The notes: generated by a model from the sequence alone, not told the origin. DNA of 17,880 nt from JAABSP01 sp011390135 (GCA_011390135.1 JAABSZ010000071.1:1-17880); one strand, 5' to 3'; positions 1 through 6,660 are shown, counted from the first letter of the stretch. Numbers and translations are program-made.

Positions 1-25
1 TATTGGGCTTTGTTTTTCTCCACTG

Positions 26-41
26 GATCTGGAACCAGATC
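26..41. repeat. 16-bp palindrome near the left edge
   Basis: GATCTGG-AA-CCAGATC is a perfect inverted repeat with 7-bp arms. Such a short centre suits a dimeric DNA-binding site better than an RNA hairpin. No gene or promoter is visible beside it because the window ends here. Confidence 0.4.
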
Positions 42-65
42 ACCGGGTAATCTCAGCAGGGATTC

Positions 66-101
66 AAAAAAAGAGGCCGGAGCCGATCCGGATCACCGGC
101 C
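66..101 (-). terminator. Probable intrinsic terminator after the cysteine-cluster gene
   Basis: On the minus strand GGCCGG (101-96) and CCGGCC (80-75) form a GC-only 6-bp stem around a 15-nt loop, followed by TCTTTTTTT (74-66). The left arm lies in the 13-bp repeat array, which holds a second GGCCGG copy (153-148), so an alternative, longer-loop hairpin is possible. It would end transcription of the dapB, binding-protein and cysteine-cluster region. Confidence 0.6.
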
Positions 102-151
102 CGGATCATTGGTTCGGATCACCGGTTCGGACCACAGGTTCGGATCACCGG
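87..151. repeat. Five tandem 13-bp repeats
   Basis: Units TCCGGATCACCGG, CCCGGATCATTGG, TTCGGATCACCGG, TTCGGACCACAGG and TTCGGATCACCGG run head to tail without gaps; consensus TTCGGATCACCGG. A degenerate related unit (ACCAGATCACCGG) lies at 34-46. Thirteen is not a multiple of three and no gene covers the array. It is downstream of the cysteine-cluster gene and overlaps the terminator at 66-101. Confidence 0.9.
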
Positions 152-169
152 CCTTCTTTCATAAAGAGA

Positions 170-790
170 TCATCTCTCTTCCTGATACCGCATCTTCCAT
201 TTGGGACATCCGTAGTAATCGAGCTGCTTCTGGGTGGTAGGGAACCGGCCGCAGAGGAAATACCGCCAGTAGAAGGTATTGTAGGCGATACAGTTTCCAT
301 TTGCGGAATCGAGCAGGGGACAGGAGATCTTATCACAGCACCGGGAGCAGTTGTGGCAGGTATTCTCCTCATGGACCCAGTTGCCGGCCAGCCGGGTGAT
401 GTTCCGGTCCGGACTCTTCAGGGGCTGGCTCGTGAGAGGAACCGAGAAGAGGAACTTGTAGGAGCTGTCTTTGATCATCTTTCCCATGATCCTATAGCCC
501 TGAAGGATCAGCCGGGGATAGTATTTGCCGTATCTCCAGAATGCCCAGGAATCGAAGAAGAGGCGGGAGGCGATGGGGAGGGTGAGGATGCCGAACCCTC
601 CGAAGGTTATCAGAGAGAGTGCTATATACAGATAAAAAAGAAGCCTTGCCGCGGCCCATCGGCCCTCCTCCCGGATGAGCGTCAGAAACTGCTGCAGGCT
701 GATCTGGTTGATTCTGTCGATGGAGAGCGCTGTTGTAATTCCGTTGTTTTTCTTCTGCCTGTTCTTTTTGTTCATCTCCGGATGTTTCAC
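170..790 (-). CDS. Membrane-anchored cysteine-cluster protein, function unknown (YkgJ-like cysteine pattern)
   Basis: A 206-residue protein with a basic N-terminus, one strongly hydrophobic segment at about 48-78 (ARLLFYLYIALSLITFGGFG and onward) and a C-terminal domain with eight cysteines: C145, C148, C151, C152, C157, C167, C180, C195. The order is CHNCSRCCDKISCPLLD, then GNCIAY, YWRYFLCGRFP and YYGCPKW. The CxxCxxCC and CPLL-CGRFP spacing recalls metal-chelating YkgJ-type cysteine clusters, but no catalytic motif identifies a function. Start is GTG at 790 with AGGAGG 11 nt upstream; an ATG at 775 has GGAG one base away and is less likely. It lies in the same direction as the binding-protein gene, 142 nt after it; 19 nt after its TGA a tandem repeat and terminator begin. 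Confidence 0.85.
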   Translation of the reverse strand: MKHPEMNKKNRQKKNNGITTALSIDRINQISLQQFLTLIREEGRWAAARLLFYLYIALSLITFGGFGILTLPIASRLFFDSWAFWRYGKYYPRLILQGYRIMGKMIKDSSYKFLFSVPLTSQPLKSPDRNITRLAGNWVHEENTCHNCSRCCDKISCPLLDSANGNCIAYNTFYWRYFLCGRFPTTQKQLDYYGCPKWKMRYQEER

Positions 791-932
791 GTTTTAAACC
801 GCCTCCTGTTTCGCTTTGAATAAATGGATTTCTCTATTGGTTTTCGATCCCGGTCTTTTGCTTCACCTCTTTTCCGTGCCGGAAGAAAAAATGAAGATCC
901 CTCTGCCCGAAGAGCGATAACGCATAGGCCGC
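791..932. other. 142-nt intergenic region, no gene recognised
   Basis: Lies between the solute-binding protein stop and the GTG start of the cysteine-cluster protein. It holds the AGGAGG ribosome-binding site of the latter and a short hairpin candidate TTCCG-TGC-CGGAA without a T run on the minus strand. I see no convincing promoter or terminator. Confidence 0.6.
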
Positions 933-2714
933 CTATTTGGAAGGGGCAAATGCCGCATCGAAATGAACGGTTCGGGGCCGGGGGATCATCGGCAGCCCGT
1001 TCTTTTTTGCATCATCGAGATCGGCTGCGGAATCCGGATCATACCACCAGTACCAGTAGGCGCTCCGTTCGTCTCCGTATTTGGATAGCACCGTCTCCGG
1101 GGTTCCGAACCGGTTCCAGTAGAGCAGCCGGGTATAGTCGATATTCCAGAGCAGGACGTAAGGGTAGGCTTCATAGACGATCTTGTCGATCTTCCGGACG
1201 ATCTCGTTTCGCTTCTCCACATCGAAGACCTCCTTCTGCTTTTCGATGAGTGCATCCACCTGAAGATCTTTGAAGCCGGTGATATTGTTCCCGCCCTGCC
1301 GATCAGCCTCGGCCGAGGACCACATCCCCTCCGGATCTTTGAAGACACCGGCGCTCCATGCGGCCCAGGTCATCTGGTAGTTGAATTCATCCATGTCCCT
1401 GGCCCATGCGGCCCAGTCCTTCTTGTCGATGATCAGCTCGATGCCCACATCCTTCAGATCCTCGGCATAGATGGCCAGAAACTTGTCCGATGTCGCACTG
1501 CGGGTGAGAAAACGGAAGGAGAAGCGTTGTCCCTCCTTTTCAAGATAGCCGGTCTTGGGATTGACGTTCCAGCCGGCCTCCTTCAGCAGCGCCCGTGCCT
1601 TCTCCTTGTCCATCTCGATGAGCGGATTGGGACAGGGATTCTCCTCGGAATAGAGATCCTCGTAATAGGAGCGGTGGAGAAAATACTGGTCATACATCAG
1701 GGTCTTGTTCATCTTTTTCCGGTCCAGCAGATAGGCGAGGGCCTTCCGCACCCGGACATCGTCAAAGGGGGGCTTCCGCATATTCATGGCAAACCCCTGA
1801 AATCCCACAGGCTGTTGGTTGTAGATCTTCTGCTTGACGATCCAGTTGTTCAAAAACTTCTCGCCCGTGGTCTCATTGACCCAGATCCGGGAGGTGTAGA
1901 TGGGATAGAGGTCGATGGTTCCCTTTTTAAAGGCCTCGAAGGCATTCTCCCGCTCTGCAAAGAAGCGAAACCGAAGGGTTTCGAAATTGCCGGTTCCCTG
2001 GCTACGTTTCCGATCCTTCATCCACCACTCCTCTCTGCGCTTCAGATCCACATAGATCCCCTCGTTGATCTCCCCGAGACGGTAGGGTCCCGAGATCATT
2101 GGGAACTCGAAGTTGATCCGGTTGAAATCTTTATCCGCAAAGGTTTTTTGGGGCAGGATGTGAAACCCCCCGGCCGCGCCCAGGTTTTTCCAATGAACGG
2201 TTTTGGCCGTAAACCGGATGGTGCGGTCATCGATCACTTCCGGGGGATCGAATCGCTCCATGTCGATCTTATGGGGGCCCGTCAGATTCTTCGGGTCCAT
2301 AATGGCATCATAAGTCCACCGGACATCGTGCGCGGTGATGGGGCTTCCGTCACTCCATTTCGCATCCGAGTCCATATGGAAGGTAAAAGTCTTCTTGTCC
2401 TCCCCGATACTCCATCGCGCCGCAAGCCCCGGCTCATACTGCAGGGTGACAGGATTCATCGATAGAAGCGTCTCGTACATCGCGCCGAAGACCTCGGCCG
2501 ACAGCACGTTGTTGTCGAGATAGTAGTTGAGGCTTTTGGGATACTGGCCAGCGAAGATGGAGAGATCGCCGCCCACTACAGCATAGGGGCTGGCCAGAGG
2601 ATTGGGTCTGTCCTTCCAGTCGGGTTTGGGAAAATGCTCCTGTGCAGCGATCCGTGTCCCGGTGAAAAGAAGCAGCAGAAGCGAAATCGAGATCCATTTA
2701 ATCCTTCGGGTCAT
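933..2714 (-). CDS. YejA-like extracellular solute-binding protein (family 5), secreted
   Basis: A 593-residue periplasmic binding protein of the oligopeptide/dipeptide ABC-transporter family (SBP_bac_5). Residues 1-24 form a signal peptide (TRRIKW, a hydrophobic SISLLLLLF core, cleavage probably after RIAA). The family core is W101 to D136, including KWSDGSPITAHDVRWTYD, then FPMISGPYRLGE (204-215) and PPFDDVRVRKALAYLLDRKK (315-334). NKTLMYDQYFLHRSYYEDLY following it resembles YejA, the microcin C/oligopeptide binding protein, rather than OppA or DppA. No lipobox Cys is visible. The ATG is 1 nt after dapB, with GAAAGGAG inside the dapB 3' end, so the two are cotranscribed. No permease or ATPase genes are visible here. 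The ligand is unknown. Confidence 0.88.
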   Translation of the reverse strand: MTRRIKWISISLLLLLFTGTRIAAQEHFPKPDWKDRPNPLASPYAVVGGDLSIFAGQYPKSLNYYLDNNVLSAEVFGAMYETLLSMNPVTLQYEPGLAARWSIGEDKKTFTFHMDSDAKWSDGSPITAHDVRWTYDAIMDPKNLTGPHKIDMERFDPPEVIDDRTIRFTAKTVHWKNLGAAGGFHILPQKTFADKDFNRINFEFPMISGPYRLGEINEGIYVDLKRREEWWMKDRKRSQGTGNFETLRFRFFAERENAFEAFKKGTIDLYPIYTSRIWVNETTGEKFLNNWIVKQKIYNQQPVGFQGFAMNMRKPPFDDVRVRKALAYLLDRKKMNKTLMYDQYFLHRSYYEDLYSEENPCPNPLIEMDKEKARALLKEAGWNVNPKTGYLEKEGQRFSFRFLTRSATSDKFLAIYAEDLKDVGIELIIDKKDWAAWARDMDEFNYQMTWAAWSAGVFKDPEGMWSSAEADRQGGNNITGFKDLQVDALIEKQKEVFDVEKRNEIVRKIDKIVYEAYPYVLLWNIDYTRLLYWNRFGTPETVLSKYGDERSAYWYWWYDPDSAADLDDAKKNGLPMIPRPRTVHFDAAFAPSK

Positions 2715-2715
2715 T

Positions 2716-3555
2716 TCAAACTCCTTTCTCCCCTTTCAGCACATCGATCATGGAATAGACACCGCCCTTTTCTCCGGCCCGGATCTTTACCGCAAGAAAA
2801 GCCACCGCATCGAGGGTTCCCAGACCATAGATCTCCCGTCCATTGACATTGTGTGTAAATGAGAAGGTAACGGTCTCATCGGGAGAGGTCAGGGTGTAGG
2901 TGTGCCATGCGTGGCCATTGAGATGCTCTTCAGGAATCCCCCAATTCTGCTGCTGCAACTGCGGGTCCCGCTCCTTTTCGATCTCGTCCTCTTTAAAGGG
3001 CGCGCCCAGTTCGTTGAAATAGCGCACCATCGCCTTGGCCGTTCCCGAGGTGTCTGCCTTTCCTCTCTGATGGCTCTCCCTGATCGACAGTGAATAGCCG
3101 GAGAAGAGCCCCGGAAAGGTCTTTGCTGCCCACTCCATCATGGCCTGAAACCCGACGATCTGCTTGGCCATATTGGGCGCGATGACAACCGGCACATTCG
3201 AACTCTTCACCGTATCCGCAAGCATTTCCCGATCCCCGCCCGTTGTGCCCATCACAAAGGGGATGCTGTTTTCGCAGTAGAATCGGGCGTTCTCATTGAC
3301 ACTTGCGGGATGGGTGAAATCGACACATATGATCTTCTCCCCCCAACCATTCAGTTCCGAAAGAAAGGCATCCCGCCGATCCGGGGGAAAGAGGCGCACA
3401 GGCACATCATCAACCCTATAGGAAGGATCGGTGATCTCAGGACCCGTCAGAGAGAGAGCCACGAGATCGAAGCGGTCATCCAAAGCTGCATGACGGGCCA
3501 CGGTTGCGGCCACATTGCCGGGAAGGCCGTTGACGATCATGGGAATCCGGTTCAT
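2716..3555 (-). CDS. dapB: 4-hydroxy-tetrahydrodipicolinate reductase, plant-type
   Basis: DapB reduces the dihydrodipicolinate-pathway intermediate with NAD(P)H in lysine and meso-diaminopimelate synthesis (cytosol). The 279-residue product has an N-terminal nucleotide-binding loop VNGLPGNVAATVA (8-20), GTTGG (103-107), APNM (126-129) and the active-site segment ESHQRGKADTSGTAKA (160-175), with H162 and K166 as likely catalytic His and Lys. The C-terminal half, with GIPEEHLNGHAWH, LTSPDETVTF, HNVNGREIYGLGTLDAV and YSMIDVLK, resembles plant chloroplast DapB more than the E. coli form (ESHQ-K-D-SGTA instead of GHHRHK-DAPSGTA). ATG start with GGAGG at 8-nt spacing, 18 nt from the terminator. 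The next gene starts 1 nt after its TGA. Confidence 0.9.
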   Translation of the reverse strand: MNRIPMIVNGLPGNVAATVARHAALDDRFDLVALSLTGPEITDPSYRVDDVPVRLFPPDRRDAFLSELNGWGEKIICVDFTHPASVNENARFYCENSIPFVMGTTGGDREMLADTVKSSNVPVVIAPNMAKQIVGFQAMMEWAAKTFPGLFSGYSLSIRESHQRGKADTSGTAKAMVRYFNELGAPFKEDEIEKERDPQLQQQNWGIPEEHLNGHAWHTYTLTSPDETVTFSFTHNVNGREIYGLGTLDAVAFLAVKIRAGEKGGVYSMIDVLKGEKGV

Positions 3556-3573
3556 TTTTTAAACCTCCAATGC

Positions 3574-3610
3574 AAAAAGCCCCTTTTCCGCAGCGGAAAA
3601 GGGGCTTTTT
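3574..3610 (-). terminator. Strong intrinsic terminator between rplQ and dapB
   Basis: A perfect inverted repeat has 18-nt arms (3574-3591 and 3593-3610) around one central base. On the minus strand it reads AAAAAGCCCCTTTTCCGC, T, then GCGGAAAAGGGGCTTTTT, so a long stem ends in a T run. The repeat is symmetrical and would also stop plus-strand transcription. It closes the ribosomal super-operon, but the dapB start lies only 18 nt beyond it, leaving no room for a separate promoter in between. Confidence 0.92.
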
Positions 3611-3630
3611 GATAAATTTTCCTGGGCCAC

Positions 3631-3697
3631 TGTCCTTTATGTCCCTTAAGTCCCTTTGGTCTTTTGCTCTTTTGCTCTTTTTTCTGTATAAAGGGAC
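3631..3697 (-). repeat. Short purine-rich quasi-repeats after rplQ
   Basis: On the plus strand six 8-9-nt units follow one another: TGTCCTTTA, TGTCCCTTA, AGTCCCTTT, GGTCTTTT, GCTCTTTT, GCTCTTTT (3631-3681). Read on the transcribed minus strand they are purine-rich (AAAGAGCA, AAGGGACT, AAAGGACA). An inverted copy AAAGGGAC (3690-3697) pairs perfectly with GTCCCTTT (3650-3657), so an 8-bp stem with a 32-nt loop could form. There is no coding signal. It fills most of the gap before the terminator. Confidence 0.6.
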
Positions 3698-3739
3698 CCA
3701 AGGCGACAAGACAGACGCGCTATTCCTGAAAAGCGTCTC

Positions 3740-4126
3740 CTATTCCTGGGAACTCCCTGCCTTGGCCGGAGCGCCTGCGACCAGTTCGATAATGGAAACC
3801 GGTGCCGCATCTCCGGGTCTGCGCCCCTCTTTGATGATCCGGGTATATCCGCCGGCGCGGGCCCCAAATCGGTCCTTGGCCTCTGCAAAGAGCTTATGAA
3901 CCACATTCTTCTCCCGAACGATGGAGAGGGCCTGACGGCGGGCATGGAGATCCCCCCGTTTGGCAAGGGTGATCAGGTGATCGACCCATCCCCTAAGAAC
4001 CTTGGCCTTGGCGTCCGTGGTTCGGATACGCTCATGCTTGAACAGTGACGTGACCATGTTCCGGAACATGGCATGACGATGGCTCGTTGTCTTTCCTAAT
4101 TTTTTTCCGGCTTTCCGATGTCTCAT
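3740..4126 (-). CDS. rplQ: 50S ribosomal protein L17
   Basis: L17 lies near the tunnel exit and usually closes the alpha operon, as here. The 128-residue product (E. coli 127) begins MRHRKAGKKLGKTTSHRHAM and has FRNMVTSLFKHERIRTTDAK, then GGYTRIIKEGRRPGDAAPVS and a short Ala/Ser tail. The ATG lies 6 nt after rpoA, whose purine-rich 3' end supplies AAGGAG. A 184-nt gap with a strong terminator follows. Confidence 0.98.
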   Translation of the reverse strand: MRHRKAGKKLGKTTSHRHAMFRNMVTSLFKHERIRTTDAKAKVLRGWVDHLITLAKRGDLHARRQALSIVREKNVVHKLFAEAKDRFGARAGGYTRIIKEGRRPGDAAPVSIIELVAGAPAKAGSSQE

Positions 4127-4132
4127 GAGACC

Positions 4133-5155
4133 CTACTCTCCTTCCTCTTTATCTTCCTCCGGCGCCTCGAACCCCTCGAGCTTCATGCCGAGCGAAAGCC
4201 CCATCTCGGCCAGCACTTCCTTGATCTCGTTGAGGGATTTTCGGCCGAAGTTCTTGGTCTTGAGCATCTCCGATTCGCTTTTGCTGACGAGCTGATAGAT
4301 TTTGTTGATATCCGCGTTCTTCAGACAATTGGCGCTTCTGACGGAGAGTTCCAGCTCCTCGACGCTCCGGTAAAGGTTTTCGTTAAACTGAGGTTTCTCT
4401 TCCTCCTCGTCCCTCTTCTCCGGCTCGGGTTCGAGTTCCTCATCGAAATTGATGAAGATGTTCATCTGCTCCTTCAATATCTTGGCCGCGTAGGCCACAG
4501 CATCCTCCGGAATCACACTGCCGTCGGTCCAGACCTCCATCGTCAGCTTGTCATAATCGGTCTGCTGCCCAACCCGGGCATTGCCGACCACATAGTTGAC
4601 CCGCTTGATGGGGGAGAAGATCGAATCGATGGGAATGGTTCCCACGGGCGCATCCGGGTCCTTGTTCGACTCGGAAAGGGTATATCCCTTGCCGGTCTTC
4701 ACGGTCATGGTCATCTTCAGCTCCCCCTCGTCCGAGAGGGTCGCGATGTGCTGATCCGGATTCAGGACCTCGGCCCTTCCGTCGTCGCTGAGGATATCGC
4801 CTGCCTTCACCTCTCCCTTGCCCTTGGCCTCGATGCGAACCGTTCGGGGGCCCACATCCGTCAGCTTCAGACGCACTTCCTTGAGGTTGAGGATGATCTC
4901 GGAGACATCCTCGATCACCCCGGGCAGGGTGGAAAACTCATGCATGACCGTTTCGAATTTCACCGAAACAAGGGCCGCGCCGTACAGCGAAGAAAGAATA
5001 ATCCTCCGCAGCGAATTCCCGATAGTGATGCCAAAACCCCTTTCCAGGGGCTCACAGACAAACTTTCCGTAGGAGGGTGTGCTCTCTTCAACATGAACTC
5101 TATCCGGCCGGATGATATCCTGCCAGTTCATGTACATCAGTTCATTTGAAGCCAT
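4133..5155 (-). CDS. rpoA: DNA-directed RNA polymerase alpha subunit
   Basis: The alpha subunit dimerises to start polymerase assembly and its C-terminal domain binds UP elements and activators. The product is 340 residues (E. coli 329). The N-terminal domain shows EPLERGFGITIGNSLRRIIL and VMHEFSTLPGVIEDVSEIIL. The C-terminal domain shows ELELSVRSANCLKNADINKI, LLKT-like MLKTKNFGRKSLNEIKEVLA and EMGLSLGMKLEGFE. The interdomain linker is acidic (DEELEPEPEKRDEEEEKPQF) and about five residues longer than in E. coli, and the tail is also acidic. ATG start is chosen with GGAG upstream. rplQ begins 6 nt after the TAG. Confidence 0.98.
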   Translation of the reverse strand: MASNELMYMNWQDIIRPDRVHVEESTPSYGKFVCEPLERGFGITIGNSLRRIILSSLYGAALVSVKFETVMHEFSTLPGVIEDVSEIILNLKEVRLKLTDVGPRTVRIEAKGKGEVKAGDILSDDGRAEVLNPDQHIATLSDEGELKMTMTVKTGKGYTLSESNKDPDAPVGTIPIDSIFSPIKRVNYVVGNARVGQQTDYDKLTMEVWTDGSVIPEDAVAYAAKILKEQMNIFINFDEELEPEPEKRDEEEEKPQFNENLYRSVEELELSVRSANCLKNADINKIYQLVSKSESEMLKTKNFGRKSLNEIKEVLAEMGLSLGMKLEGFEAPEEDKEEGE

Positions 5156-5183
5156 GTATTATTACTCCAACCTCTTTTAGATG

Positions 5184-5813
5184 TTACTTGGAGTAGAGTT
5201 CCACGATGAGCTGCTCCTGCATGGGCATGGTCAGATCCTCGCGGACCGGGAAGGCCTTCACCGCCCCTTTCTTATTGTCCTTCTCCAGCTCCAGCCACGG
5301 GGGAACCCCCCGCCGAACCACCGAATCCAGGGAATCGGTGATGGCCTGAATGTTGCGGCTCTTCTCCCGCACCTCGATCACATCATTGATGTTCACCAGA
5401 TAGGAGGGGATGTCCACCTTCTTTCCGTTGACCAGGAAATGGCCGTGCCGGACAAAGTGGCGGCCCTGGTTTCGGGAGTTGACGAATCCGAGCCGATAGA
5501 CCACATTGTCCAGGCGACGCTCCAGTTGGACCAGCAGGTTGGTGCCGGTGATCCCCTTCTGGCGGTCGGACCGCTCGAAGAAGAGATGAAACTGATTCTC
5601 CTGAAGCCCGTAGATCCGCTTGACCTTCTGCTTTTCCCGAAGCTGAATGCCGTAGTCCGAGATCTTGCCCCGGCGTCTCTGTCCGTGCTGCCCCGGCGGA
5701 TATCCCCGGCGGTCCACCGCACATTTGTCCGAATAGCAGCGATCTCCCTTCAAAAACAGCTTCATGTTCTCCCGCCTGCACAGGCGGCAGACCGAACCTC
5801 TATATCGTGCCAA
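5184..5813 (-). CDS. rpsD: 30S ribosomal protein S4, zinc-binding form (TTG start)
   Basis: S4 nucleates 16S rRNA assembly and in E. coli represses the alpha operon. The 209-residue product begins ARYRGSVCRLCRRENMKLFL after a TTG start and carries C9, C12, C26 and C31, the zinc-site spacing known from Thermus S4. The S4 RNA-binding domain follows (LERRLDNVVYRLGFVNSRNQ, GRHFVRHGHFLVNGKKVDIP), and the C-terminus ends EQLIVELYSK. TTG at 5813 has AAGGAGG at 7-nt spacing and an in-frame TAA four codons upstream, so it is the only full-length start. Confidence 0.97.
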   Translation of the reverse strand: MARYRGSVCRLCRRENMKLFLKGDRCYSDKCAVDRRGYPPGQHGQRRRGKISDYGIQLREKQKVKRIYGLQENQFHLFFERSDRQKGITGTNLLVQLERRLDNVVYRLGFVNSRNQGRHFVRHGHFLVNGKKVDIPSYLVNINDVIEVREKSRNIQAITDSLDSVVRRGVPPWLELEKDNKKGAVKAFPVREDLTMPMQEQLIVELYSK

Positions 5814-5820
5814 GTCTGTC

Positions 5821-5827
5821 CCTCCTT
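5821..5827 (-). promoter_or_regulatory. Strong Shine-Dalgarno for rpsD TTG start
   Basis: On the minus strand AAGGAGG lies 7 nt before TTG. An in-frame TAA overlaps its first bases, which rules out an upstream start. Confidence 0.85.
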
Positions 5828-5831
5828 AACC

Positions 5832-6218
5832 TTATACTCTGCGCCGCTTGGGCGGACGACATCCATTGTGGGGAATGGGGGTGACGTCTTTGATCATCTG
5901 AACGTTCAAGCCGACGGCCTGCAGCGCGCGCAGGGCCGATTCCCGACCCGAACCCGGACCTTTGACATAGACCTCCACATTTCTCAATCCGTGCTCCATC
6001 GCCTTTTTCGAGGCGTCCTCGGCCGCAAGCTGAGCTGCAAAGGGTGTGCTCTTCCTCGATCCCTTGAACCCCTGAACCCCGGCGCTGGACCAGGAGAGGA
6101 TATTGCCGGCCGAATCGGTGATCGTCACAATGGTATTGTTGAACGTCGACTGGATGTGGACCACTCCGCTGACGATATTTTTCTTTTCTTTCTTCTTTGT
6201 ACGGGTTCTTCTCGGCAT
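5832..6218 (-). CDS. rpsK: 30S ribosomal protein S11
   Basis: S11 forms part of the platform and the mRNA exit site. The 128-residue product shows GVVHIQSTFNNTIVTITDSA, then GNILSWSSAGVQGFKGSRKS, TPFAAQLAAEDASKKAMEHG and the near-universal end IKDVTPIPHNGCRPPKRRRV. The KKKEKKN N-terminus is basic as usual. ATG start with AAGG at 8-nt spacing, 46 nt after rpsM. rpsD follows 18 nt later. Confidence 0.98.
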   Translation of the reverse strand: MPRRTRTKKKEKKNIVSGVVHIQSTFNNTIVTITDSAGNILSWSSAGVQGFKGSRKSTPFAAQLAAEDASKKAMEHGLRNVEVYVKGPGSGRESALRALQAVGLNVQMIKDVTPIPHNGCRPPKRRRV

Positions 6219-6237
6219 GAACGTTCCCTTATCTTAT

Positions 6238-6265
6238 CCTTATTCAAATGTCTTTATCCAAATGT
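6238..6265 (-). repeat. 14-bp tandem duplication in the rpsM-rpsK gap
   Basis: Minus-strand ACATTTGGATAAAG (6265-6252) is followed directly by ACATTTGAATAAGG (6251-6238), two mismatches in 14. It is AT-rich in an otherwise GC-rich cluster and sits immediately upstream of the rpsK ribosome-binding region. Function unknown; it may be a local duplication. Confidence 0.6.
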
Positions 6266-6648
6266 TACTTTTTCTTCGCGCCGCCCTTCTTCTTCACAGC
6301 CGCCCGCCTCGGACCCTTCCGGGTTCTCGCGTTCGTGCTGGTCCGCTGACCGTGTACCGGAAGCGATCGCCGGTGCCGCAGACCGCGGTAGCATCCCAAA
6401 TCCATCAACCGTTTGATGTTCATGGAGATCTCGGTTCGGAGTTCTCCCTCTACCTTGTAATCGCCGTCGATGATCTTCCGGATCTGGTTGATATCCTCGC
6501 CGGAAAGGTCATCTGTCTTTAACGACGGATCGATCCCGGTCCGGGAGAGGATCTCCGAAGAAGTGCTCCGGCCGATCCCGTAGATATAGGTCAGTCCGAT
6601 ATCGATCCGTTTCTGTCTGGGTAAATCGACGCCCGCAATTCGTGCCAA
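6265..6648 (-). CDS. rpsM: 30S ribosomal protein S13 (TTG start)
   Basis: S13 is a head protein that contacts P-site tRNA and L5. The 127-residue product (after its TTG start) reads ARIAGVDLPRQKRIDIGLTY, YIYGIGRSTSSEIL, and has the C-terminal signature GCYRGLRHRRSLPVHGQRTS followed by TNARTRKGPR and a lysine tail. The only start giving the family N-terminus is TTG at 6648, with AGGAGG 6 nt upstream formed across the rpmJ stop. E. coli rpsM also uses a non-ATG (GTG) start. Ends in TAA. Confidence 0.97.
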   Translation of the reverse strand: MARIAGVDLPRQKRIDIGLTYIYGIGRSTSSEILSRTGIDPSLKTDDLSGEDINQIRKIIDGDYKVEGELRTEISMNIKRLMDLGCYRGLRHRRSLPVHGQRTSTNARTRKGPRRAAVKKKGGAKKK

Positions 6649-6650
6649 AA

Positions 6651-6660
6651 CTCCCCTCCT
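6651..6660 (-). promoter_or_regulatory. Strong Shine-Dalgarno for rpsM TTG start
   Basis: The minus-strand run AGGAGGGGAG overlaps the rpmJ TAG stop and ends 2 nt before the rpsM TTG; its AGGAGG core is 6 nt from the start codon. Confidence 0.85.

Noticed and set aside
10..240. A 76-codon plus-strand frame at the left edge
   Set aside because: It runs through the 13-bp repeat and the terminator and overlaps the cysteine-cluster gene antisense; low-complexity translation with no family resemblance.
4118..5149. A 343-codon open frame on the plus strand opposite rpoA
   Set aside because: It mirrors rpoA exactly, its translation resembles no family I recognise, and rpoA is certain. Antisense frames stay open here because of codon bias.
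5181..6416. A 411-codon open frame on the plus strand across rpsD, rpsK and part of rpsM
   Set aside because: It is a shadow of three certain ribosomal genes; no recognisable protein features.
6649..6658. S4-responsive pseudoknot before rpsM, as in the E. coli alpha operon
   Set aside because: The rpmJ-rpsM gap is only 10 nt and is all ribosome-binding site; no room for the leader structure.
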